Assembly (NCBI GenBank): GCA_964434535.1
Contig: CAYSWA010000007.1
Location: 1-64,000, forward strand
Source: SM23-32 sp964434535
Lineage (GTDB): Bacteria > Planctomycetota > Brocadiia > SM23-32
Length of the DNA: 64,000 nt
Reading direction: 5' to 3'
Shown: positions 35,298 to 43,691 of the stretch, piece after piece
Layout of the letters: the number at the start of each line of letters is the position of its first letter
How positions within the stretch are numbered: position 1 is the first letter of the stretch
The notes under the pieces: generated by a model
What the model was told of the DNA's origin: nothing
Database searches by the model: none
What the model saw: the letters and a program-made list of their open reading frames with translations, nothing else
Program-made: the position numbers and the translations under genes

Positions 35298-36119
35298 GTG
35301 TCCCCACTGCTCGAACCTTGCCGTGCAGCCATGGACGCAGGAACCGAGTTTTCGCGCCTGCTCCAGATCATGCGCCGGCTGCGCCGCGAGTGCCCCTGGG
35401 ACCGCAGCCAGGACCACGACTCCCTGCGCCCGTACCTGCTGGAGGAGACCTACGAGGTGCTCCACCTGCTCGACGAGGCCGCCTACGACGAGCTGCGGGA
35501 GGAGCTCGGCGACCTGCTGCTCCAGATCGTCTTTCACGCCGAGATCGCCGAGGAAGCCGGCCGCTTCGACATGGCCGACGTCCTCCACGCCATCAACGAG
35601 AAGCTCGTGCGGCGCCACCCGCACGTCTTCGGCGACCGGGAGGCCCGCACCCCGTCCGACGTCAGCCGCCGTTGGGAGACGATCAAGGCGGAGCAGGAGC
35701 AGAAGGAGTCGGCGCTCGGCGGCGTGCCGCAGGCCCTGCCCGCCCTGGTGAAGGCCGCCCGGGTGCTGTCGAAGATGCGCCAGTGCGGCTGTGACCCTTT
35801 CCGCTGCGCCGACCCCGCCGGGGAGGCGCGCCGCGAGCTGGAGCGGCTCGAACGCGCCGCGGGCGAAGGGGAGGGCGAGGGCCGGGGGGCCGACGAGGCC
35901 CTCGCGATGCTGTTGCTCGGCGTGGCCGGCCTCAGCGACCGGCTCGGCACGGGCCCCGAGGAGGCGCTGCGCGGGGGCGTGCGCCGCCTCAGCGAGGCAT
36001 TCCGCCGCGAGGAGTCGGCGCTGAAAGGCAGCGGACGCACCTTCGCCGAGCTGGCCCCCGCCGAGCTCGACGCGGCGGCCGAGCGGATCCTGAGCGCCGT
36101 CAGGGGGCCGAAGACGTGA
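35298..36119 (+). CDS. mazG: Nucleoside triphosphate pyrophosphohydrolase MazG
   Basis: 273-residue all-alpha NTP pyrophosphohydrolase that hydrolyses (d)NTPs to monophosphates. The MazG motif is clear: LRRECPWDRSQDHDSLRPYLLEETYEV followed by ELREELGDLLLQIVFHA and the RRHPHVFGD segment. The C-terminal half is a second, divergent MazG-like helical domain. The GTG at 35298, one base after the beta-galactosidase stop, was chosen; an ATG at 35331 is an alternative. Its stop overlaps the next gene's GTG. Confidence 0.93.
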   Translation: MSPLLEPCRAAMDAGTEFSRLLQIMRRLRRECPWDRSQDHDSLRPYLLEETYEVLHLLDEAAYDELREELGDLLLQIVFHAEIAEEAGRFDMADVLHAINEKLVRRHPHVFGDREARTPSDVSRRWETIKAEQEQKESALGGVPQALPALVKAARVLSKMRQCGCDPFRCADPAGEARRELERLERAAGEGEGEGRGADEALAMLLLGVAGLSDRLGTGPEEALRGGVRRLSEAFRREESALKGSGRTFAELAPAELDAAAERILSAVRGPKT

Positions 36120-36874
36120 ACGCGATATTGCTGGCGGCCGGCTACGGGATGCGCCTCTACCCGCTGACCAGGGACCGGCCCAAGCCCCTCCTGCGCGTCG
36201 GCGGCCGCCCCATACTGGACCACCTGCTGGACCGGCTGGAGGCCGCGCCCGAGGTCGAACGGCTCGTGCTGGTGAGCAACGACAGGTTCGCCGACGACTT
36301 CGCCCGCTGGGCCGAGCGGCGCCGGCCCGAGAAGCCGTTGACGCTCTTGAATGACGGATCGACCTGCAACGAGGACCGCCGCGGCGCCGTGGCCGACATC
36401 CGGTTCGCCGTCGAGGAGGCCGGGCTGCGCGGCGCGCCGGCCTACGTGCTGGCCACCGACAACCTGCCCCGCTTCGACCTGCGCGCGATCATCGGCCTCT
36501 GCCGCGAGAAGGGCGCCTCGGCCGTCTTCGCCTGCCGCGTGGCCGAGCGCCGTCGGCTGCGGCGCATGGGCGTGGCCCGGCTCGACGAGGAGGGCCGCAT
36601 CGTCGCCTTCGAGGAGAAGCCGTCCGAGCCGCAGGGCAACCTGCGCGTGCCGCCTTTCTACCTCTACACCCCCGAGGCCGTCGACGCGGTCGGCGATTTC
36701 CTTCGCCAGGGCCGCGAAGCCGACGCGCCGGGCCACCTGCTGGCGTGGCTGGTCGGCCGCCTGCCCGTCTACGCCCTGCGCCGCGACGAAGGCACCCACG
36801 ACATCGGCACGCTCGAGAGCTACCGCGCCGTCTGCGCGGAGTTCGACGCCGCTGCCCACGGACCGGCGAAGTAA
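36116..36874 (+). CDS. Sugar-phosphate nucleotidyltransferase family protein
   Basis: 252-residue nucleotidyltransferase of the RmlA/GlmU-N class. The NTP-binding signature is ILLAAGYGMRLYPLTRDRPKPLL, followed by the metal-binding Asp in VLATDNLPRFD and the substrate loop FEEKPSEPQG. It makes an NDP-sugar (for example glucose- or mannose-1-phosphate derived); the specificity is open. No left-handed beta-helix follows. The GTG start overlaps mazG by 4 bp. Confidence 0.88.
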   Translation: MNAILLAAGYGMRLYPLTRDRPKPLLRVGGRPILDHLLDRLEAAPEVERLVLVSNDRFADDFARWAERRRPEKPLTLLNDGSTCNEDRRGAVADIRFAVEEAGLRGAPAYVLATDNLPRFDLRAIIGLCREKGASAVFACRVAERRRLRRMGVARLDEEGRIVAFEEKPSEPQGNLRVPPFYLYTPEAVDAVGDFLRQGREADAPGHLLAWLVGRLPVYALRRDEGTHDIGTLESYRAVCAEFDAAAHGPAK

Positions 36875-36896
36875 CCGCTAACCGGAGAGCGAACAG

Positions 36897-37706
36897 ATGA
36901 TCGAACGCACGATCGGCTTCATCGGCACCGGCACGATGGCCACGGCGCTCGCCGGGGGCATGCTCAATGCCGGCGTCGCCGCGCAGGAACGCATCCTCGG
37001 CGCCGACCCTGACCCCGTGCGCCGCGAGGGGTTCGCCGGCCTGGGGGCGACCGTCTTCGACGACAACCGGCTGCTGCTCCAGCGCTGCGAGGCCGTGGTG
37101 CTGAGCGTCAAGCCGAACGTCGTGCCCGCCGTTGCGCGGGAGATCGCGCCTTACGTCACGGAGCAGATGCTGGTCGTCTCGATCGCCGCCGGGGTCACGC
37201 TCGGCGCGCTGGAGAAGATGCTCGGCACCGAGCGGCTGGTGCGCGTCATGCCCAACACGCCGGCGCGGGTGGGGCAGGGCGCCTCGGCTTACTGCACCGG
37301 CGAGGGCGCGACGGACGAGGACGCCGCGCTCGTGCAGCAGATGCTCGGCTCGGTCGGCCTCTGCGTCCGCGTGAAGGAGGAGCAGATGGACGCCGTCACG
37401 GGGCTGAGCGGCAGCGGGCCGGCCTACCTCTACCTGGTGATCGAGGCGCTGGCCGACGGCGGGGTCAAGCTCGGGATGCCGCGCGACATCGCCCTGCGGC
37501 TGGCGGCGCAGACGGCGAGGGGCGCGGCGCAGATGGTGCTGGAGACCGGCAGCCCGCCGGCGCAGCTGCGCGAGCAGGTCACCACCCCCGGCGGAACGAC
37601 GCTCGAGGGACTCGGCGTGCTGGAGGAGGCGGGCATGCATCGGGCGTTCGTCGAGGCGGTGGAGGCGGCGGCGCGCAAGTCGGCGCGGCTCTCGAAGCAG
37701 GACTGA
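36897..37706 (+). CDS. proC: Pyrroline-5-carboxylate reductase
   Basis: 269-residue NAD(P)H-dependent P5C reductase, last step of proline synthesis. Rossmann motif IGFIGTGTMATALAGG, VLSVKPNVVPAV, RVMPNTPARVGQGAS, and the C-terminal active-site segment DAVTGLSGSGPAYLYLVIEALADGGVKLG and TTPGGTTLEGL. The ATG at 36897 follows CGGAGAG. It converges with ispF, with a 22 bp gap. Confidence 0.97.
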   Translation: MIERTIGFIGTGTMATALAGGMLNAGVAAQERILGADPDPVRREGFAGLGATVFDDNRLLLQRCEAVVLSVKPNVVPAVAREIAPYVTEQMLVVSIAAGVTLGALEKMLGTERLVRVMPNTPARVGQGASAYCTGEGATDEDAALVQQMLGSVGLCVRVKEEQMDAVTGLSGSGPAYLYLVIEALADGGVKLGMPRDIALRLAAQTARGAAQMVLETGSPPAQLREQVTTPGGTTLEGLGVLEEAGMHRAFVEAVEAAARKSARLSKQD

Positions 37707-37728
37707 TCCCCCGCTGTGGGGCGCTGCC

Positions 37729-38226
37729 TCAGGGCCGGAAGTCGCTCTGCTTGACCTCGTCCATCAGGACGACGGCGTGCACCTCGATCGCCTGGCCCTT
37801 GCCGACGGCGCCGAGTCCCTCGGCGGTGCGGGCCTTGACGCTGACGCTCTCCAGCGGCACGGACAGGATGGCGGCCAGTTGCGCGCACATGCCCTTCTTC
37901 ATGCCGCTGAGGCGGGGTCGCTCGGCGATGACGTTCACGTCGACGTTGGCCACGGCGAGCCCGCGCTCGCGCGCCGCCAGCAGGGCGGCCTTCGAGAGGA
38001 TGCGGGCGCTGTCGGCGTCCTTCCACTCGTCGGAATCGTCGGGGAAGTGCTCGCCGATGTCGCCCAGGCCAGCGGCGCCGAGGATGGCGTCGGCCACGGC
38101 GTGCAGGACGGGGTCGGCGTCGCTGTGGCCGGTCAGCGCCGGCAGGCCGGGGAACTTGACCCCCCCGAGCACCAGCTCGCCGGCCGTGCCGAACCTGTGC
38201 ACGTCGTAGCCGATCCCGACACGCAT
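37729..38226 (-). CDS. ispF: 2-C-methyl-D-erythritol 2,4-cyclodiphosphate synthase
   Basis: 165-residue MEP-pathway enzyme that forms MEcPP for isoprenoid synthesis. Zinc ligands in GYDVHRF (Asp and His) and the downstream His in DADPVLHAVADAILGA. SVKARTAEGLG near the C-terminus is the CDP-binding signature. The ATG at 38226 has GGGAGG about 8 bp upstream. It stands alone, without ispD. Confidence 0.97.
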   Translation of the reverse strand: MRVGIGYDVHRFGTAGELVLGGVKFPGLPALTGHSDADPVLHAVADAILGAAGLGDIGEHFPDDSDEWKDADSARILSKAALLAARERGLAVANVDVNVIAERPRLSGMKKGMCAQLAAILSVPLESVSVKARTAEGLGAVGKGQAIEVHAVVLMDEVKQSDFRP

Positions 38227-38254
38227 TGAGCGGCCTCCCTGCTCGCCACGCCGC

Positions 38255-38284
38255 ATTCTACCGAGCGGGCGAGGCCCAACACAA
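38255..38284 (-). promoter_or_regulatory. Possible sigma-70-like promoter for ispF
   Basis: On the minus strand, TTGTGT (38279-38284) and TAGAAT (38255-38260) are 18 bp apart, 28 bp upstream of the ispF ATG. On the plus strand, a TAGAAT -10 at 38327-38332 could serve the divergent sigma-fusion gene, but it has no good -35. Confidence 0.42.
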
Positions 38285-38361
38285 GGCGGCCCTCCCGCTC
38301 CGTGGCGCGACGGGCTCCGCAGGGCTTAGAATGGTCCGGATCGGCACTTCGAGGATCCCCC

Positions 38362-41082
38362 ATGCCCGACGCACAAGCCGGCCCGCCATCGACCGGGCGC
38401 TCCGACGAGGAGCTGTGGGAGCGGTTCGTCGGCGGCGACGCCGCCGCGCTCGCCGAGCTGAGAGCCCGCCACACGGGCCCGCTCTACCGCTACCTGCTGC
38501 TGAGCACCGGCCGCCCCGACGAGGCCGGCCGGCACGTGGTCGGCACGTGGAGCCTGCTGGCCTGCTACCGGGAGCGCTTCCAGGGCTTCGCCTCGTTCCG
38601 CGCCTGGCTCTACGCCGTGGCCACCCAGAGGTGGATGCCGCCGACGCACCCCGAGCAGTTCGGCCTGACCGACCTGATGGACGATCTGCGCCGCGGCCGG
38701 CCGAGCTCGCGCGAGGGACGCATCTTCTTCCGCGTCAACGACATGCATCGCTCCGTGCGGCAGCCGTTCCTGCTGGAGGCGCTGGCGGGCCTCGGGCCCG
38801 ACGAGATCGCCGCCGCCTGCCGCTTCACGCCCGAGCGCGTCCGCAAGGCTCTCGCGACGGCCTACCGGCGCCTCGCCCGCAGCGGGCTCTTCGGCCCGGG
38901 CGAGGGGGCGGACGCGGAGTCGCGCGCGGCCATCGCCGAGCAGGTCCGGCAGGCCGCCGACGTCTCGCTGCCGGAAGAGATGGCGGAGCTCGTCGAGCGC
39001 GGGGTGGCGGAGGCGACTGAGAGCGGGGAGGTGCTCCGCACTGCCCCGGCCGATTGGAGGCCCGAGCGTTCGGGCCGGCAGCGGGCGGCCCTCGTGGTGG
39101 CGTCCATCGTCCTGTTCGTGGTCGGGTCGGCCGGGCTTCTCGCTCTGCTGGGAGGCCGGGGGGAGCCCGTGCCGCCGGTCGCCGAAGCGGCCTCTCTATC
39201 AGGCCGCGCCGAGGTGCGGCCCCCGGGCGTCAGCGTGTGGCGCGAGATGGGCCGGCGGGAGTCCCTGCCGCCCGGCGCGCAGGTGCGCACCGGGCCGCAG
39301 GCCTACCTGGTGCTGCGGGGGGAGGGGGTCGAGTGGTGGCTGCCGCCCGTCACGGTCGTGGCGCTGCCCGAGCCCCGGACGGCTGAGCTGCTGGCAGGGA
39401 GGCTGTATGCGCGCGTGGAAACCGGCGAAGCCCCGGGACGCGTGACCTCCGAGAACGGAAGCGTGGCCTGCCCGGAGGGGGAGTTCGTCGCCCGGGTGAC
39501 CTCCCGGCGCTTCATCGCCGGCTGCGTGGGCGGAGACGCGGCTGTCGAGGCGGGCGAGGCGAGCGCGCAGCTCGGCCCCGGGGAGCTGACCATGGCCACC
39601 CGGGGCGAGCATGTCGGGCCGGTGCGGCCCGTCCGCCCCGCGCAGCTCACGCACTGGCTGGGTGAGTTCGCGCGCTACGAGGGGCGCCACATCGAGCCGC
39701 GGCAGCTCGCCGGCGTGCCCCTCGCGCCCGCGGCGCCCGCGCTGCCGCGCGGCGTGCGCATGGAGCGGCTCGCGCTGGAGCTCACCGTGCGCGGCCCCCT
39801 TGCGCTCGTCGAAGTGCGGGCGGCGCTGAGCAACGAAGGCGATGCGCAGTGGCAGGGGACGCTGGACCTCGGCGCGGCCGTCCTTCCCCCGCCCCTGGCG
39901 ATCACCTCGGACGGGCCGCTTCGGCTGGCGCCCGGCGAGGGGGGCGAGGCCCGGCTGGCCGGGCTCTGCCTCATGCGCGACCGGCGCGGGCACTACGCCC
40001 TCGGCATCGACCCGGGCGCCTGGAGCGGCGGGACAATCGGCCGTCTGGACGTGCAGGTGAGCTCTGACGCGCAGGGCGGCATCGGCCGCTTCGCCTGCCC
40101 CACGCTCGGGGCGCGCTTGAGGCCGCGGGGGGCGCTGGACTGGACGGCGCGGCGCCGGGATTTCGCTGCGGAGACGCCGCTCGTCTTCGAGTTCGAGTTC
40201 GGCAAACCCGAGGGCATCGCGTGCCTGACGGGCTCCACCGACGGCGCGCGGGCGGCCCTGGTCGCCTGGCGGCCTCCCGCCGTGAAGCAGGAGTGGATCG
40301 CGAAGGAGCGCAACGTCTTCATCGCTTTCGACGCCACGGCCGACTTCGGCCCGGGCGGCCGTTTCGCTGCCCAGGAGGCGCTGGAGGGCCTGATCCAGGC
40401 GCTGCCGCCGGGCTGCTCGACGGCCTTGCTCGCCTACGACGGCCGGCTGCGGCTTGACCCCGACCGCCTGGCGCTGCACCATCCCGACCGGGTGGAGTCG
40501 ATGCTCTCCGGGCTCTGGCAGCTCCAGGTGGAGGGCGCGGAGGAGGAGGCCGCGCCCGGCGCCTTCCTGGCGGCCGCCGTCGAGCTGGCCGTGGGGGCCG
40601 AAGGGGAGGGGTTGCTCGTGTTCGTCACCGGGCGCGAGGCGCCCGTGGAGCTGCCGGAGGCCAGGCCGGACGGCGGCCTGCGCGTCTGCGTCATCCAGGT
40701 CGGCGCGGAGGCGCCCGCCGCGGCGTATGCGGCCCTGTGTGCGGGCACGGGCGGCGTGGCGCTGGCCGTGCCGCCGACGGCGGCGCCGGACCTGGCCGTG
40801 ATCGACTTCCTGGTGAACCTGGACGTGGCGGCGCTGCGCGAGGTCGCGCTCGATGCGCCGGGCGCCGGCGCGGCGGCCGTGCTGCGGGGGGAGGCGCGCT
40901 TCAGCAGCCAGCCGGTTGTCGGGCTGCTCGCCCTGCCGGGGGCGGGGGGTTCGGTGGCCGGCCGCTTTCGGGCGCGCGCCGGGGGACGCGCATTGGAGCG
41001 GCACTTCGCCCTCGAAGCGACGCCGGTCGACTCCCTGCCGCCCGCGCTCGTCCGGGTGCTGGGGCAGCGCCACCTGCGGTGA
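38362..41082 (+). CDS. Transmembrane sigma-70-like/FecR/VIT-vWA multidomain protein
   Basis: 906-residue protein with an unusual domain chain. Residues about 14-90 match ECF sigma region 2 (DEELWERFVGGDAAALAELRARH, then FASFRAWLYAVATQRW). Residues about 128-172 match region 4 with a helix-turn-helix (LGPDEIAAACRFTPERVRKALATAYRRL). One membrane span at about 241-263 (RAALVVASIVLFVVGSAGLLALL) follows. Outside are a FecR-like domain (about 270-410: SGRAEVRPPG, GAQVRTGPQAYLVL, VETGEAPGRVTSENGSVAC), a VIT-like beta domain (about 467-600) and a vWA-like domain (about 650-800) whose MIDAS is degenerate (DATAD). It reads as a sigma factor and its FecR-type partner in one chain, tethered to the membrane. 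ATG 38362 has GAGGAT upstream. Function inferred, not known. Confidence 0.8.
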   Translation: MPDAQAGPPSTGRSDEELWERFVGGDAAALAELRARHTGPLYRYLLLSTGRPDEAGRHVVGTWSLLACYRERFQGFASFRAWLYAVATQRWMPPTHPEQFGLTDLMDDLRRGRPSSREGRIFFRVNDMHRSVRQPFLLEALAGLGPDEIAAACRFTPERVRKALATAYRRLARSGLFGPGEGADAESRAAIAEQVRQAADVSLPEEMAELVERGVAEATESGEVLRTAPADWRPERSGRQRAALVVASIVLFVVGSAGLLALLGGRGEPVPPVAEAASLSGRAEVRPPGVSVWREMGRRESLPPGAQVRTGPQAYLVLRGEGVEWWLPPVTVVALPEPRTAELLAGRLYARVETGEAPGRVTSENGSVACPEGEFVARVTSRRFIAGCVGGDAAVEAGEASAQLGPGELTMATRGEHVGPVRPVRPAQLTHWLGEFARYEGRHIEPRQLAGVPLAPAAPALPRGVRMERLALELTVRGPLALVEVRAALSNEGDAQWQGTLDLGAAVLPPPLAITSDGPLRLAPGEGGEARLAGLCLMRDRRGHYALGIDPGAWSGGTIGRLDVQVSSDAQGGIGRFACPTLGARLRPRGALDWTARRRDFAAETPLVFEFEFGKPEGIACLTGSTDGARAALVAWRPPAVKQEWIAKERNVFIAFDATADFGPGGRFAAQEALEGLIQALPPGCSTALLAYDGRLRLDPDRLALHHPDRVESMLSGLWQLQVEGAEEEAAPGAFLAAAVELAVGAEGEGLLVFVTGREAPVELPEARPDGGLRVCVIQVGAEAPAAAYAALCAGTGGVALAVPPTAAPDLAVIDFLVNLDVAALREVALDAPGAGAAAVLRGEARFSSQPVVGLLALPGAGGSVAGRFRARAGGRALERHFALEATPVDSLPPALVRVLGQRHLR

Positions 41083-41104
41083 GGCCGCGCGTCGTGCGTT
41101 CCGC

Positions 41105-41132
41105 TTGACGCGGCTCGGGGTTCGTGTAGAAT
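41105..41132 (+). promoter_or_regulatory. Sigma-70-like promoter of the damaged ABC gene
   Basis: TTGACG (41105-41110) and TAGAAT (41127-41132) with a 16 bp spacer. A perfect inverted repeat begins at the next base and covers the predicted start. Confidence 0.6.
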
Positions 41133-41152
41133 GGAACTGACTGGTCAGTTCC
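41133..41152. promoter_or_regulatory. Palindromic operator GGAACTGAC-N2-GTCAGTTCC
   Basis: Perfect 9 bp arms separated by TG, directly after the -10 hexamer and across the predicted transcription start. The size and core (CTGAC..GTCAG) resemble TetR/AcrR-family operators. No TetR-type gene is in the window. No T-run follows, so a terminator is unlikely. Confidence 0.6.
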
Positions 41153-41189
41153 ATGCGGGGGCACGCAACCGGTTTCCGAAGGCAAGTGG

Positions 41190-42101
41190 ATGGCATCCCT
41201 GATAGAGAGAAGCAATCCTGCGCCCGAGCCGCCGTACGCTGAGGTGCGCGGCGAGGGCTCGGACAACGCGCTGAGGGAGCTCCAGCACGAGCCCCCGGAG
41301 GAGCTCGCCCGCATCATCGCCGAGCGCCTGGAGCCGGGGGAGCGGCTGATCCTGTCCTTCCCGGTGGACATGAACCTGCTGGGCCGCTACGCGCAGGAAT
41401 GGCTCATCCTCACCGATCGGCGCTGCTACGTCTACGAGGGGCTGGACTCGGGCTACGAGCTGCGGCTGCCCGAGCGGAAGGTCTGCCCCACGTGCGGTCG
41501 GATCATCCGCCCCCGTATCGGCACCTGCCTCGCCTGCATGAGCAAGCGGCGGATACTGCTGCGGCTGCTGCGGTTCGTGCGGCCGCACGCCGGCCTGATG
41601 GCGGTGGCGCTCTGCCTGCTGCTGGTGGCGACGGCGATCAGCATGGCGCCGCCCCTGATCTCGAAGGCGGTCTTCAACCTGGCGATCGTGCCGACGGCGG
41701 GGGAGGCGGCGGCGCCGGCGGAGAACTTCTGGTACCGGTTCGCCGAGCCGGAGTCGGTCGAGCTCCTGCTGGTGCTTGGCGGCGCGCTCCTGCTGGCGTT
41801 CGCCGTGCCTGCGGTGCTGGACGGGGTGCGCCAGTTCGTGATGGGGCGGGTCGGCATGCACGTGGTGGTGGACCTGAGCAACACCGCTTTCTCGCACATG
41901 ATGCGCCTGAGCCTTTCGTTCTACCATCGCGAGCAGACCGACCGTGGCCCGCGCCGCATCGAGCTGAAGAGCAGCCACGACGCCGACCGCCTGCCCGGCG
42001 GGCGCATCTACGTGCGCGACGCCGAGGGGAACGCCTACCTGATCCCCGACTACCGCGCGTTGGACCCCGCCAGCCGCGACATGATCGACCTGTTCATGTA
42101 G
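41190..42101 (+). pseudogene. ABC exporter (DUF1854 type) with large internal in-frame deletion
   Basis: 303 codons. Residues 1-95 match the N-terminal cytoplasmic domain of a planctomycete-type ABC exporter (LLGRYAQEWLILTDRRCYVYEG). A Cys4 zinc ribbon follows (CPTC at 99-102, CLAC at 113-116), then the first part of an exporter membrane domain (spans near 132-155 and 193-215) up to LSLSFYHREQ. At Thr250 the sequence switches to DRGPRRIELK...NAYLIPDYRALDPASRDMID, which resembles the C-terminal end of a DUF1854 domain. The rest of the membrane domain and the whole ATPase are missing. The frame is intact, so either a deletion or an assembly collapse is likely. It cannot transport as it stands. 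Confidence 0.7.
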
Positions 42102-42121
42102 CCGCTGCGGGCGCCTCGCCG

Positions 42122-42150
42122 GTGACACGGGCCGGGCGTTCTGGTACAAT
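42122..42150 (+). promoter_or_regulatory. Sigma-70-like promoter for the BamD-like/lptE/ftsH unit
   Basis: GTGACA (42122-42127) and TACAAT (42145-42150) with a 17 bp spacer. The predicted start is about 42 nt before the ATG at 42199. Confidence 0.65.
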
Positions 42151-42198
42151 GTTTGGCGAGGCGCGCGTGCGCCCTTTGCAGGGCTCCTGGAGCGGCCG

Positions 42199-43194
42199 AT
42201 GCTGGGTTGGAGAGACATTCTCCTCCTCTCGATGCTGTTGCTCGGCGCGGCGGTCGTGATCGCCGGCGGTGCGGGGGCGATGGAGGTCTGGACGCCGCAG
42301 GCCGGAGAGGTGGAGCTGGAGGAGATGCCGCGCGACGACGTGGAGTCCCGCCGTCGGCACGCGATCGCCCTGATCGGCGCCGGGCAGTGGGCGGGCGGCA
42401 TGGCCGAGCTGCGGGGCCTGCTGAAGGATCATCCTGACGCTTCGTGGGTGCCGGAGGCCCGCATGGCCCTGGCCCGCGGCTGGCTGGCGCAGCAGAAGCC
42501 ACGGAAGGCGTTCGAGGAGCTGGCCGGGCTGCTGGCCGAGTGGCCGGAGACGGAGCTGAGGCCGCATGCGCGGGCCGCGCAGTTCACATGCGCACGCATG
42601 GCCGGCCAGGAGGATGTGGGGCGCGGCGTCGCCCTCTACGAGCGGATCATCGAGACGTCGCAGGACCGCGACGAGGCGGCGCTCGCGCAGGTCAGGATGG
42701 CCGACCTTCTCTTCGAGGCGCGACGTTACCTGGACGCGGAGACGGAGTACCTGGCGCTGGTCAGCTTCTACCCGGACAGCGAGTGGGTGCCTTACGCCTG
42801 GTATCGCGCCGCCGCGTGCCAGAAGGGCCTGGCCGAGTGGCTGGAGCTGGGGCTGGAGAACGTGGAGACGGCCGAGGCACACCTGAGGGACTACCTGCAG
42901 CGCTACCCGGGGCACGCGCAGTCCGACCAGGCGCGCCAGGCGCTAAAGGAGGTGCGGCGGCGCGAGGCGGAGCTGAACCTGGAGATCGCCCGCTTCTACG
43001 CCGAGGCGGAGGGCCGCCCCTGGGCGGCGGTTTGTTACCTGGAGCACGTCGTGGAACGGTTCCCGGGCACTCCCGAGGCCGACGAGGCCGGCGCCGAGCT
43101 GGCGCGCATCCGGGGCCGGATGCGCGCGCCCCTGCCGGGCGAGGTGAGGGAGTTGAACGTGCCCGGCGTCGTGCGGCAAGGAGCAAGCGAGTGA
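42199..43194 (+). CDS. TPR-type outer-membrane assembly protein, BamD/YbgF-like
   Basis: 331-residue exported TPR protein. Signal anchor at residues about 5-27 (ILLLSMLLLGAAVVIAGGAGA) without a lipobox Cys. At least four TPR-like units follow, including LLKDHPDASWVPEARMALARGWL, YLALVSFYPDSEWVPYAWYRAA and YLEHVVERFPGTPEADEA, the periodicity seen in BamD and CpoB. It is followed, with a 4 bp overlap, by lptE, which supports a role in envelope assembly. True BamD is a lipoprotein of about 245 residues, so equivalence is uncertain. ATG 42199 has GGAG 6 bp upstream. Confidence 0.75.
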   Translation: MLGWRDILLLSMLLLGAAVVIAGGAGAMEVWTPQAGEVELEEMPRDDVESRRRHAIALIGAGQWAGGMAELRGLLKDHPDASWVPEARMALARGWLAQQKPRKAFEELAGLLAEWPETELRPHARAAQFTCARMAGQEDVGRGVALYERIIETSQDRDEAALAQVRMADLLFEARRYLDAETEYLALVSFYPDSEWVPYAWYRAAACQKGLAEWLELGLENVETAEAHLRDYLQRYPGHAQSDQARQALKEVRRREAELNLEIARFYAEAEGRPWAAVCYLEHVVERFPGTPEADEAGAELARIRGRMRAPLPGEVRELNVPGVVRQGASE

Positions 43195-43685
43195 GAAGCG
43201 CACGGGTCACGAAGGCGATCGGCGCCGTGCTGGCGCTGGCGGCCCTGGCGGGCTGCTTCGGTTACCGGGCCGAGAGCCTGTTCCGCCCGGACATACGGAC
43301 CGTCTACGTGGAGGCGTTCGACAACGGGACGTTCCGGCGCGGGCTGGAGGTGCCGCTTACGCGGGCGGTGGCGGACGAGATCCGCCTGCGCACGCCGCTG
43401 GTGCTGGCGCCGCGCGAGGAGGCCGACAGCGTGCTCAGCGGCGAGCTGGTCGAGTTCAGCGAGAGCACGCAGGTCAAGACGGAGGACGACCGGATACTGC
43501 TGAACCGGGTGACGGCCGAGGTCCGCTTCCGCTGGCGCGACCGCTTGACCGGGCGGGACATCGTGCCCGAGCAGACCGTCCAGGAATCGGTGCGCATCGC
43601 CGAGTCGCTGGAGGAGACGTTGTTCGGGCTCGTTTTTGAGGAGACGGCTCAACGCATCGTCGAACGGATGCAGGAGCCCTGGTGA
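43191..43685 (+). CDS. lptE: LPS-assembly lipoprotein LptE family
   Basis: 164-residue lipoprotein. The signal peptide ends in a lipobox (ALAALAGC). The mature start GYRAESLFRPDIRTVYVEAFDNGTFRRGLEVPL is typical of the LptE family that plugs the LptD barrel and helps LPS export. The GTG at 43191 overlaps the upstream stop, with AAGGAG 8 bp upstream. It is followed by ftsH 6 bp later. Its presence implies an outer membrane. Confidence 0.88.
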   Translation: MRSARVTKAIGAVLALAALAGCFGYRAESLFRPDIRTVYVEAFDNGTFRRGLEVPLTRAVADEIRLRTPLVLAPREEADSVLSGELVEFSESTQVKTEDDRILLNRVTAEVRFRWRDRLTGRDIVPEQTVQESVRIAESLEETLFGLVFEETAQRIVERMQEPW

Positions 43686-43691
43686 CGGACA

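Noticed and set aside
33089..35371. Extension of the MoxR frame far upstream to 35371.
   Set aside because: The extra 760 codons lie opposite the GH42 gene, show no protein features, and a good ribosome-binding site marks the ATG at 33088.
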